Of a stretch of DNA of 64,000 bases, positions 44,601-56,600 are shown piece after piece. The notes beneath the pieces were generated by a model, which was not told where the DNA came from, did not search any database, and saw only the letters and a program-made list of their open reading frames with translations. The stretch covers positions 841,001 through 905,000 of the forward strand of contig JADLSH010000158.1 in NCBI GenBank assembly GCA_016169945.1, written 5' to 3'. Position numbers and translations under genes: made by a program. Source of the DNA: Trachythela sp. YZ-2020 (lineage: Eukaryota > Cnidaria > Anthozoa > Malacalcyonacea > Clavulariidae). Within the stretch, counting starts at the first letter, position 1; each line of letters opens with the position of its first letter.

Positions 44601-47600
44601 AAAAAATCAACTGCCATATTTTAAGGCAAACAATATATGTATGTTGCACAAATATAAATGAACTTGAATATAGAATAACTTTCAAACATATAATTCACAT
44701 CTGAAACAAGATTGAGATCTTGCATTCCAGTTTGAACCATACCAAACTAAAATTAAATTGAAAGTTTTTTTTACATTTTTGGACTTGTACAACTTGTACA
44801 CAGTAAAAAAAACTAGATGTCAAAGTTTCATTTACTTGGTTTCCTTTGTAAAAAAAACACTTCAACTTGCATGCACCAAATTCAGATTTTGTTGCAAGTT
44901 GAAACCAGTTTTATTGCCTGATATATTACTCTGCCAACAAGTCTTAATAACTAAGGTGATAGCAACAATAATATACTTGGTGCTAAATGTAACATAAACT
45001 TGAATAACAGAAAAAATTCTCATCTTCAGATTATTTTCCCCTTCATTGTAGAATGTAGAGTAAACTGTTAACACAATCTTAAAAACTAGAGTGAATATTA
45101 GAATCTTCTCACAGATTTATAATTAAAACTGTCATCAAAATAAATCAGGTCTTTCATTGTCTGTTTTGTAAATTAGGTCCCTTGATTGATCCAAGCATTG
45201 ATCTTTAAAACTATTTTTCCAATATCAATGAACAGTCATATTAAGGTCATAGGAGGCCTTGTGATACCAAATTCGTAAAGCCACAGCCAAAGGATTTTAA
45301 TAGGTTCAAGTCCAGATATTATCCCCAAAATTTATTTTTGAAGACCAATTTCTTTCATATCTCAGTATTCTTTTATATTAAACTATTGCAGGCCAATATG
45401 CCAAGTTTATAATATTTCATTGCTCTTGGTGAGTACTGAGTACCGTCAATTCGTCAAAGCTTGATCACAGATTCACAGAAAGTTCTATGAACTAGTTTAT
45501 TTCCTTCATTGCCCATGGCGTGTACGTCCTTAATCCTTTTATTACGGTGGCCCATAAGGGCCAACGCTTCTCCGTAGAAACACGCAGCTTCTCCGTACAA
45601 ACGCGTTGTTATTCCATGGAAATCCAACTTCTCCGTGGAATATTGCCGTTGTTCTGTCACGGGAAGCCTTTTCTCCGTACAAATATGCAGCTTCTTCGTG
45701 GAAACACGCAGTTTCTCCGTGGAAACACGTCGCATTTCTGTGGAAGCACATAGCATTTCCGTGGAAGCACGTCGCATTTCTGTGGAAGCACGTCACATTT
45801 CTGTGAAACACGATACGTTGGCCCGAACGGGGCACCTCTTCTCCGTAGAAACACACAGCTTCTCCGTAGAAACACGCGCCTTCTCCGCACAAACACGCGC
45901 CTTCTCCGCACAAACACGTGCCTTCTCCGCACAAACACGTGCCTTCTCCGCACAAACACGTGCCTTCTCCGTGGATTAAGGCTTTCCTTGTGAATTTAAA
46001 AAATACACACCCCCCCGATTAATCCTGAATATTTTTTGGTTTTATACGACGGGGGGGGGAGAAAATCAAGTAACAACGTCAACGCAACCTCGAGTTAAAA
46101 ACTTAAAATTATACCTTCTATTTGGTCATGGACACAGATATCCAGCATGTAAACTGTGAGAATTGCCAGACAGAGATTTTGATCAATAATAGTTTTTGTA
46201 ACAATTGTGGAAATAGAGTTGATACTGGTAAGTTTACTTGTTTTTTTTAATATATTAATCATTTTACCCAATATATCAGATTTACTTTGAATATATGTAG
46301 TTATATTTTAAAGAATTCCTTTGAATTTCCTCAGTTCCATGTGTTGATCTGCTAGTGTAGATTGTATATTCATTCATAAATATTTCAAATCTACACAAAA
46401 TATTGTTTTAAAAGCTTTGCTGTATCAGTTCAAGGGGGTTGTTATATACAGTAGTGGCCACCTGCCTAAAGAATAAAACCTGAACATTTCCCTCAGACTG
46501 TCACAAAAACGCAGACAATAATGCAAAACACTTACCAGAACAATATACGGGTTCTTACTTAAAAACATTTAAAACTATATCTATATATACTACATCAATG
46601 TAAATAATTATTCATCTTTTCACGTAGGCGGAACTGTCACTGTGTCTTTTGTCAGTGTATTTGTTTTGTGTAATTGTAAACCACTGTTATTTGTTATTAT
46701 TCATTTTAATCAACCTGTTGAAGACTGCAGACTGGCAGCCGAAAGCTCGTAAATAATAAATATTTTAAACCAGAGAACGTCTGAAACTTTAATCATGAAT
46801 CCTGGTTTCGCCTCTTCCATATTTAAATGTATTTTTTTTCCTGAGGGGTCTTAAGGCTAGATTTGGTAGATTTTTTTTTAATTCTATGGATAAAACCCTA
46901 ATGTACCACAGAATACCAATGCAGAGATACATAAGCAACGGTTTATCAAATTGTACCAGGATTTGACTGGTATTCTGTGGTAGCATGGTATTCTGTGGTA
47001 CACATGCACACACCTGTAATATTTTACTCCATTCAACACCATATTTTTAACAACTTTACTTGGGCAGTATAAGTGGCTTGAAATATAGAAGAAATTACCC
47101 ATTGATGTCTCATGAGTATTTGTGACAGTCTGAGGGCAATGTTCAGGTTTTATTCTTTAGGCAGGTGGCCACTACTGTATATAACAACCCCCTTGAACTG
47201 ATACAGCAAAGCTTTTAAAACAATATTTTGTGTAGATTTTAAATATTTATGAATGAATATACAATCTACACTAGCAGATCAGCACATGGAAGTGAGGAAA
47301 TTCAAAGGAATTCTTTAAAATATAACTACATATATTCAAATTTCAAATTTATATGAAAATGTTAAGTAAATCTGATATATTGGGTAAAATGATTAATATA
47401 TTAAAAAAAACAAGTAAACTTACCAGTATCAACTCTATTTCCACAATGTATGACAATGGCCAAATTCCACGATTAAATTCGTTTCTCATCCTCATAGTGA
47501 CAATTAAACCAAAGAACAGCCTTTTCTTTATAATATTTCAAAGTTTCCTGAGTTTCGCTTGGATACATAAAAAGCTAGAGCACTTTTAGTGGCTCTATTT

Positions 47601-50600
47601 CGTATTCCGCCATACTAACTCCTATAAAATTTCCTCTGGTTTGGTTGCTTTCAACATGGCGGCCACACCGGAAGTCGGCTGAAATTCTGGCACACTTTTT
47701 ACCCCGGAGTGAAGCTTCTGCTCATGTCTATTCTGTGATGAAGTATTTAACTGAATTAATGAAAATGCCAGGTTTTGTTATCGACCCAAGATCGTACGCT
47801 AAAAATGTTAAACCTCGGTTATTAAAACGATCATGGATCTTTATATAAGACGATATGAACCGGACAATGCTGACTATAAAAGTTGACCAGGATCATGCTG
47901 TGGTTTATTAATTTATGTAAGTTTGAACACTGTTGATATAAAATATTAAATGTTGTGCACTACAGGCACAGTCTGCAATTCAGCACTTGTATATAAGGCC
48001 GTCGGAATTATTAAAAGTATCAGTTTACCGTCACTTAAAATTTCGAAAGTTGATAAGCCCTCTACCCTGTAATTTATAGGCCCCGCACTATTTTCAATAA
48101 AGGAAAACGAAACAATTTATGAATTGTTCTGGAAGTTCATATCACAATATTGGCATATTAATTATACTTATCGAAATAGATAAAATGTTTAAAACAGACT
48201 GATTCTTGCCATCCTGACTTTTTTCTGTTTGAATATAAGGGTTCCTATGTCATATTATATACCTATAAGCTTGATAGTATGTAACTTATGCACCAGTCAT
48301 GGAAAGCCTCGCACCCCCCTATCCGGGACATGCCGGGAAATAGCGGGGATTTATTTGCAGATTAGCCTATCTGTTATGCCTGGGTACTCAGGGCATTAGA
48401 CAGCGTACGTTAGATATGTGTCATGATGGCCAGGGATTATGGGCTGGGAATCAGTGGGAATTCGTCTGTTCGAGATGTATTATTAAGCCTTGTTCATCGA
48501 CATTTACCCTATACTCTATAGACATTGTTTTACTAAAAATAGCTTTTACAGGATAATGTATTATTTGACTTTGTGTAAATTGCAAGATACAGCTAACAGA
48601 CAAAATGCAAAATATTTACCTACTTTGGCAAAGTTTTGACAAACTCTGGATTGCATGTTTGGCCTCCAATGATCAAAATTGGGGAAATTTTAGAATAGTT
48701 TGTTGAATTTTAAAAGCAATTATTATGGTAGCCTTCATTTTTGGTGCCCGGTCATTTTTAGTCATGTTTAGACTAGTAAGAAGGCCATGTATAGGTTGGG
48801 GATTAGAATGATTTAGGACACAACCTTTATCTAATGTCCGCTGTTCCCTGGGTAGGGGGGTGCGTGGCTTTCCAATTACTAGTGCATTACTGTGTTTCGG
48901 CTTTTATCAATAAGCATGTAACTTCCCTTGTTTCGGCTAAGCCCCCTCTCTTCAGCAAGCCCCCTCGGATAAGCGCCCTCCTAATCTTATCTGAAATAAA
49001 CAACCAGAACCCCCCTTTCCTGGGGAAAGGGTGTTTACACTGTATATAGTATTTACTATTTTCAGCATTTTAATTTGTTGGCGAGTTTAGGCGATTTAGT
49101 GCGAGTTTAAGCGATTTAAGAGAATTGTTGCCAATTTTTATCCGCGATTTAAGGCGAGTTAGGGCGATTTAAGGCGAGTTAAGATCCCAGAGCAGGCCTA
49201 AATTTAAGCCAAGTGCTATAGGAATAGCAACAGAGCAAAACATATATAATAGCACTGTAGTTCGTTAGCGCGTGTATCAGGGTTCATGTAAAGGTCAAAG
49301 TGGTCGACCTTTCAGCAATAAATCTTGATATTCACTAATCAATAGTAAAGACTGGATATTTGAAATCATTCTGGTTACAGAATCTTGAAATTTTGCGCAA
49401 ATTTATAAACCTTGAAACCAAAACATTTAAACTCAGCATTGAAATCGATGCGTAACAAGCGATCAGCGATGGTTTTATACGTTGTTACGAATATAATGCA
49501 TTATCGTTGGAGCAGTTCTCTTTAAAATCACTTTATATTTGAAGTTAATCTGTTAAATGCGCAAATATTAAACACAAGCCAAGACGTCAAACAACTGAGG
49601 TACAATCGCTATCATATCAGCGATAGACACTGGTCATAGCTTGTATTAATATAAGCCGTTTAGATATGCGAGATCCTTTAAGTTATAGTATATGGAGGCA
49701 CATTGATCATAGCCTGCATGGTTTAAGGCTTCTGCGACAGCACTTCCTTACTGTAGTAACTCCTAGTATGTAATGTTTACAATATGAGCATCCGTGTTGT
49801 ATTGTATATGCAGAGTGCATCAAAATAGAGGTAATCCAACTTTAGCATGTAATCGTGCGTTTATTATTTATATATATTTCTCTTTTCATGCCAATAAAGA
49901 TCAATCGTTTCAAGTTGCCAAATTGCCCCAAGAGCAACAAATGCTCGTCGAGGGGGCTTACTAATATCTACAATTTTACAAAAATGGAAGCAGAGACACC
50001 CTACAATAGTTACTGATAGTAGTGCTAACATTATTAGCATCTACAATATCGGTTAAATAAAAAAACAAAACAAATAATATTATATCATCAAAACAGTATT
50101 TTATATCAATGAGAAGGCAAGCAAAACTTAATGCTCTTCTACATGAGTAAATCGACCAGTTTCCTTAATAAAACATTGGACATTGTAAAAAATTTCATTG
50201 TTTTCATTTCTGAGAGTTGTGAAGATCCAGATAAAAAACGCCTTATTATCTGCAATTCAGACATCGCGTGCCATCTATCAGCAAAAATACGAGCAGCAGA
50301 GGAGAGTAGCTTCAATCTAGGAGCAGCAAAAAAACGGACAATGAAGAAAGTAATGATTAATACTTTCAGTTTCCAATCCACACAAACATTCCGAAGACGT
50401 TTTACATCCAATCTTAAATAAATAGTAATTTAGAGCAAAAACATTTAAATGTAAACGAATATGAATGATAGATGAATATCTATCAAGAGAAAAATTAAAT
50501 AACTTTTCATACTGTGGAACGTCACTAGAAAAATACTAAACAAAACTTTTTTAAATGAACTAATTGACTCAAGATTGCGTACAGATGCGTCAATGTTGTG

Positions 50601-53600
50601 TCAAGGAAAAAATGATTTTTAAAACGCTCAGTACGCACTGAAAATAGAGTAAAATCCGAACACGATCTCAAAGAATAATGAGTTCGCTCAAACACTCCTG
50701 AGATGGCAATAACTCTTTTAAATAATCTGGAGTTAAATTGTTGACAATTTTAAAATAGAATTGAAAACCACGTGACTCTAAATCATTCCTACGTTTAAAG
50801 TGCATATGACATGAAACTGTTTTCAATATATTTTCAAAGTATAATATCTCTAAAGTATTTATTCAAAATTTTAGAGGATTTCAATAAAAACCAACAATTT
50901 TATAGCCGTTTGAATGGTCTCATTTTACCTGTTAAAAATGGCATTCAAATCGCGCGGCTAGTGACGTCACTTTGGTTGCAATGTCTAGCAATAAATATGG
51001 CTGATTGGCTGAAAGCAGAAACTTGCAACCAAAATGACGTCACGACACATACAAATTAGTTCCCAGATCCCGGACAAAAATTTAACAATAGAGAGGTTAA
51101 GATACCCCGGTTCCGATTTACGGGTACGGGTGATGCACCCGTACCCGTGCCCGTAAACCGAGTTACGGCTTGCGACTTAAGAGCCCGAAATATTTCGGGC
51201 TACAAATACGAATATATTTCCAATTTTAAGAATTAAAAATAGCTATCTTGTAGTAGGCTATTTGTTTAATAAATTTTACATGTGATGAAAATACTTACAC
51301 GCTTCTCCATTCCTCAAACAATTCTTCAATGCCCTTCACTTTCTTGTCTAAAATTTACCCGTTCGACTCTTACGTGTAGACCATGGTTTACCGCGGGAAA
51401 ACGGGTAGGAATTACGGGTAAACATGCTGACATCAGCAAAAATTTGTAAACAAAATGGCGACACCCGTACCGGGTAAACCGGAACCGGGGTATCTTAACC
51501 TCTCTATTATTTTACTTGGTTTGCGCTTAATTATTTTTTTGGCCCGTTTCACATTTATAGATGTATAAAAACATATTTATCTACCAAAAAGCAAAAGGCT
51601 CGTTCGTGTCATATGCACTTTAACAGCAATCGAAGTTGTGACATAAACTGCCACACCTCCTGCAGGCCTACCATCTGATCTGTCCAAGCGAATCAGTGGA
51701 CAATAGTCTGGAATGCTAAACAAGTCACTAGAAATAGAATCATTCAACCTTGTCTCCGATAACGCAAAACCATCAAACTTATGATTTAAAATAGCCGGGA
51801 AGCGACCTCCCCAAATCTGTTAGTTGCATTCAAACTACGAACGTTTGAGTGTGCAAGTTTTAAATTAACATTTTGATTAGGTCCGGGATTTAATTCTACG
51901 TCAGTACAAATCATAAAGAAAAGAGCTAGCACCATAAAAAGTTGAAAGCAACTCATTATAATGCTCAAAAATAAAGACGAAAAGTTCACCGTTAAAACAA
52001 CAGGAAGGTGCCAATTAAATAGTCTGATAGCTGCTCTATAACAATCTAAACTAACCCACATCTATATGGAGGCTTAAATAGTACTTAAAGCTACTCACCT
52101 GCTGCTGCTCAAAAATATAATTTGATGAACTAAAGTAAGATATAATACATAAACTTACAAACAACGTGCTAATTAGAGGTAACAAGACAATGCCGTGACT
52201 AGAGACCATGGCAAGCAAATTGTCAGAAGTCAAGGAAGCAAAATATTGGGCTAAGGGCCCATGAAAATACTCAGTTTACACGAAATCATAACGTTCAAAG
52301 TCCTCCATGTTCCTAATTAGGTAAATCTTATCGTCTAATTGCACGCACAAAGAGTTTACCATCAGAAAACCAAGATGATTTAACGTTTCTCGCATTTTTA
52401 CGAGCATGAATAAACAATTTCATGTTGATGTGCGTTAGGTCATCATTGATATAAAAGTCAGTGTCCTTTAAGAGCTTTCTATGCACACAAACCGTCAATT
52501 TAGAACTGTAGTTCATAAATTTCACTATTATAGTCCTGGTTTTCCCTTCAGTTTTTTCCCCAACACGGTGTGTTCGGTTGCAGATACGACAATCCCCAAC
52601 TTCTCCTTACAAAACTCTACAATTAGATCAGTGCAATTTCCACCTGTGTTCTCCTCAATGCCGATAAATCTCAAGTTATATTTACTCGAGTACTGTTCGT
52701 TATCGTTGGCTTTATCCATAGCAAGTTTAGATTCTACCCGCGCTGCCAACAATCGTGATTCGAGGTCGATAATCTTCTTTTCCAATTCGTTTACTCGCGC
52801 CACGTGTTGTTCAATTTCAGCCAGCTTCTTGTTCAATGGCTCAACAGCGTTCGCCACTGCAGTAGCTGCGGGGTTTTTGAGGGCAAGTTGAAAATATTCT
52901 TCTACCACAATGTCCAAAAACTGACTCGACCTCGTAACACGGTGTATTTCACGATTCTTAAGTATTTTAGTCTTAAATAATATCAGACATTAATATAAAG
53001 AAACTACTGATAGGACTTGGCTCGCCCAAAGCGAACAAAGACACACGTCCATACTGCTTAAAAAAGAGTGAAATACAATACGATATTTTTCCCCCATTGG
53101 GAGTTGAGTGCAAAGCTGTTGAGTACAGGAAATTTTCAGACTGAACTGGCAATACTGAACGATTCACAAATAGACAACCATCATCTGGGTATATGGTCGA
53201 AAATTTGAGGGACGTTTAATTCGCAAAGGTGGAAAAATATATTTCGACCACTCTTTTTTCATCGCATTGTATAGGGCCATTATTAATCGCAGTGATACTA
53301 AAAAAAGGTGTCTTTTGAGAGCTAAGAGCCTGATCATTATTTGTTTGAAAAAAGTAAATCTATAAACTAAATATTATGCGTTGGATTACCCTGTTTTTAT
53401 ACATCATGTACATGTACATTGTGAAATGATTTAATTCATATGCGAACTAGTTCAAACCACACGTGCTTGAAATTAGCACTATCACGGTATAGAGACGATC
53501 GACCAGTAGGGCCACTCATTTGAAATTTTGTGTGGCCGCTCATTACGCATTGGCAGCCAGTCAATTGCTTTTTCTGGCCAATAAGCAAGCTGGACTAACT

Positions 53601-56600
53601 TTCCTGGCCAGTAAACTGCATATTTTTGCATAAAAAGCCGGCTACATGTTGCATCGCCGAGTGGCCCTACTGGTCGTCTCTATACTGTGGCACTATTAAA
53701 CGGGTATACATGTGACGTTATATTTGCAATTTTATTCGGTAGAAAGCTTATTCATTATTCATGATTTCAAAATTACTCACATCTTGCATTTTGAAATCAA
53801 AAGTGTTTCTTGAAATCTAATTTGTCACAAGAGTGCGATTAATTCCCAAATCGCACTAATTTGAGCTTAAGTCGCATATTTCTATTTTTTTCAACAAATC
53901 ATATTCAAGTGCCGCCCATAGCCGACCAATCATATCAAATTATAGAATTCAACTAGCCAGTTCTTAATTTCTAATCACATCTTGACCTTTATAACAGGTA
54001 TCGTCCACCTGGGGAAGGACAGCCAGCTGGTGTGTTGAGAAAGGATATTAAATTATGGGGTCCAGAAATGTCTGAGGAAGGAAACATGCCTACATTTCAG
54101 TTTGATAAGTTATTGAATGATGAACAAGAACTTTACACATGGCTGGTAACATTGGCAACTCAAACCGGAATAGCCAGAATAGAACATGTACCCAAAGAGG
54201 CTGGTCAATTGAAGATATTGGGTGAAAGGGTTGGTTATCTTTTCCAAACTACTTACGGGTTAGTGTCGCTTACTTCGCATATTTTATCAGAAAACTAGGC
54301 ATGCAAGCAGAGGAAACACTGTAAAAACAAATTGGTAAAAGCAACCAATAAATTGGTCAATCACGATCCAGTGATCGGAATGTTCCATTCACTTTTCATT
54401 GTTTTCAAAATCCTACTGTTCCCTGCCATCCAGACTCATTGTTTTAACATATTTGTGACATTATGCAAAGGGTTTACAGGTGGTTAATTAACCACTAACA
54501 CCTTCCCCTTGAAGAATAAAATCGTCTGGCATTAGACAGAGTAAGATTATAAAGCATGGAGCATTAGGGCGCATTAACGGCTTAATAATTCCAACAGACA
54601 TATGGGCAGTGACGTATATAGCGAGCGGGGGATTGTGGGGAGCGTAACTCCCAACTCTAAAAGATCAGAAAAATTATGTAAAATTCAATTTAGGTAATAT
54701 TTTGACATTTTCAGTAAACATTTTGCCAAATAAAGTCCCTACATTTTGTAAAGTGGTAACTAAAATATAACGTTAAATTGCTTGAAAGAAATTGGTTTCT
54801 TTGCAAACCCTCTAAATATATGACATTTTGTGTAAAATACAGTCAATTTGTACGCAATTCGTTTGCAAATTCACTTCAGAAAACGCCAGAAATGCAATTT
54901 CCTAGGCAAGAACTCCTAGACCCCCTATTATATTTGTCAACTCAATGTTACAATGATAATCCCATCAACACTCGCCCCTTGAGGAGTGAAATAATCTGGC
55001 GTTAGCCAGAGTAAAACTATCAGTTGGGCATATTGCGGTATAATCCGGATATAAATAGGGTTAACAAGAGATATGGGCAATTTCCAATGGGCGAGTAAAA
55101 TCGCATGGCGTTAGAGTAAAATAACGAAATAGCCGATTGATCGTTGTTGCGCGGGACTTCTAACAGTATCGAATTAAAATCGCCTGGCGTCAAAAGCCAG
55201 TGTAAAATTAAAGAACGAAAATCACGCAATTAAAATTAAGTAAATCGAATTCATTTTTTAGACCAGTCATTGAAGTAAGAGCATTCAGCGAAGACTCGAC
55301 ACATGAAATTGGTTACACTGATTCTTATTTACCCATGCATTCTGATTATTCATTCAACCAACTCGTACCTGCGGTAAGTCTTTCTATATAATTGAAAAAT
55401 AAAGTGGCGGTCAAGTCCGTTCTGCTCATGCGCGTACTTTTTTACAAAACGTATAATTTTGATAATGGATGGGTAGACTTTGTTTGCAATTATAACTTGA
55501 TTAAGCTCCAGATCATTATCATTCACTTGCTCCAAAACAAAACAAACTAAACTACACAAACGTGCGGGAATAAACTGAAAGTTATGTTTTGGACGAAAAT
55601 GTGGACTAAATTTATTAACCATAAAATATTGGAAAAACTGTGTATTTGAAAAGGTTGCTACATGTTTGTGTGGAAGAATAAATTATAGAAAGGCAGTCAT
55701 GCATTAGGATGATGACGCTTCGCTGAAGCTCATTGCTGAAAATATACCGTTATTGTTTCGAACATCTTTTGTGTACTAGAAATACATGCATGCAGTAACC
55801 CCTCGCCCATTTGAACCATAGTTAAGTTTGAACCAAACAATTTAACATTCAACCTTAGACGTTCACAAAACGTTTCGAAATTTTCAAAAAACTTCAACTG
55901 CTTTTCGAGGAGTATTTTTATACTTCGCACTTGCTTTTGCAATGAAGTTTTTGAGACTTCATGTTTTTTTATTTTTCTATAACATAGTTGAATCAATACT
56001 AAAATACTCTTAAAGATCAATCAATGTTGTATTGACCACACAGAATGATCTACACATTTTCAAATTCACAAACTACACTGCATGCTATGTTAAAAAATCG
56101 GCAAAGCAAGCATGGAAAATAGACACTTTAAAACGCTCCTTTTTCGGTCTTTCGACTTTTTCTCCTCTTGTTAATTTGTCCTCTAAATAATTTTCATTTA
56201 TCTTGTTTTGGAGACATAGAGACTTACTTATAAAATGAGTGCAAAACTAATTTTGAAAAAAGTTTGCAAAATGAAAGTCTTCTCTCGGCTTGAACTTGCG
56301 CATGCGCATAACTTACGAAAAGGTCCTGTCCTGTCCATGACAAAAAAAAATGGCGGACGACTTTGCATTCCGCAATGTTTTCACATAGCCGGGCGTAAAT
56401 CTCCGAGCGGAATTAGTACCCTCGCACGGCGCTTCGCGCCGGCTCGGGGATAATAGACGGTTTTCATGCAATTTGAACAAAACAAGCAATCGGACACGTT
56501 AAATGGCGCTTTGCATGATCATTCAGAAACGATCCAGTGATCGGAATTTTCCATTGTCTTTTCATTGTTTTGAAAATCCTATTGCTCTCCATGCCATCCA

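Larger units (their letters stand above)
42768..47737. mobile_element. 5.0 kb CACAG-ended transposon with perfect 7-bp duplication
   Basis: ATGAAGT is found at 42761-42767 and 47738-47744. The ends CACAGAATAGACATGAGCAG match as inverted repeats, and similarity goes on through GCCGCCATGTTGAAAGCAAC. The family is that of the short MITEs at 25527, 33246 and 53483 (same CA(C/T)AG terminus and 7-bp duplication). The size suggests a larger, perhaps once autonomous, relative, but no transposase is seen. The content is non-coding sequence, a tRNA-like repeat, a minisatellite, a zinc-ribbon exon and a long hairpin. CA-ends with 7-8 bp duplications occur in P- and hAT-type elements; the superfamily is open. 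Confidence 0.85.
41821..49199. mobile_element. 7.4 kb inverted-repeat element with subterminal GCGAGTTAAGGCGATTT repeats
   Basis: The first 31 bases (AGGCCTGCTCTGGGATCTTA, then ACTCGCCTTAA) equal the reverse complement of the last 31. Next to each end are several copies of GCGAGTTAAG / GCGATTTAAG motifs. AAATTT precedes the left end (41815-41820) and follows the right end (49200-49205), either a 6-bp target duplication or an AAA/TTT insertion site. Its own coding content is not apparent. The 5.0 kb element inside explains most of its length. Confidence 0.82.
50100..52920 (-). mobile_element. CR1/L2-like LINE, internally deleted and interrupted
   Basis: On the minus strand: ORF1 (52917-52330), the start of ORF2 with a 2A-like motif and the start of the endonuclease (52061-51625), then a TTAA-flanked insertion (50799-51619), then the ORF2 C-terminus (50794-50110). 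Most of the endonuclease and the RT are missing, so the copy was deleted before or at the insertion. The 3' end lies near 50100. Confidence 0.75.

Noticed and set aside
45454..45979. Six overlapping frames of heptad repeats
   Set aside because: All arise from the 21-bp minisatellite; no start context or conservation argues for any one.
42768..47737. hAT superfamily assignment
   Set aside because: hAT elements give 8-bp duplications, while three perfect examples here are 7 bp. Left unassigned without a transposase.
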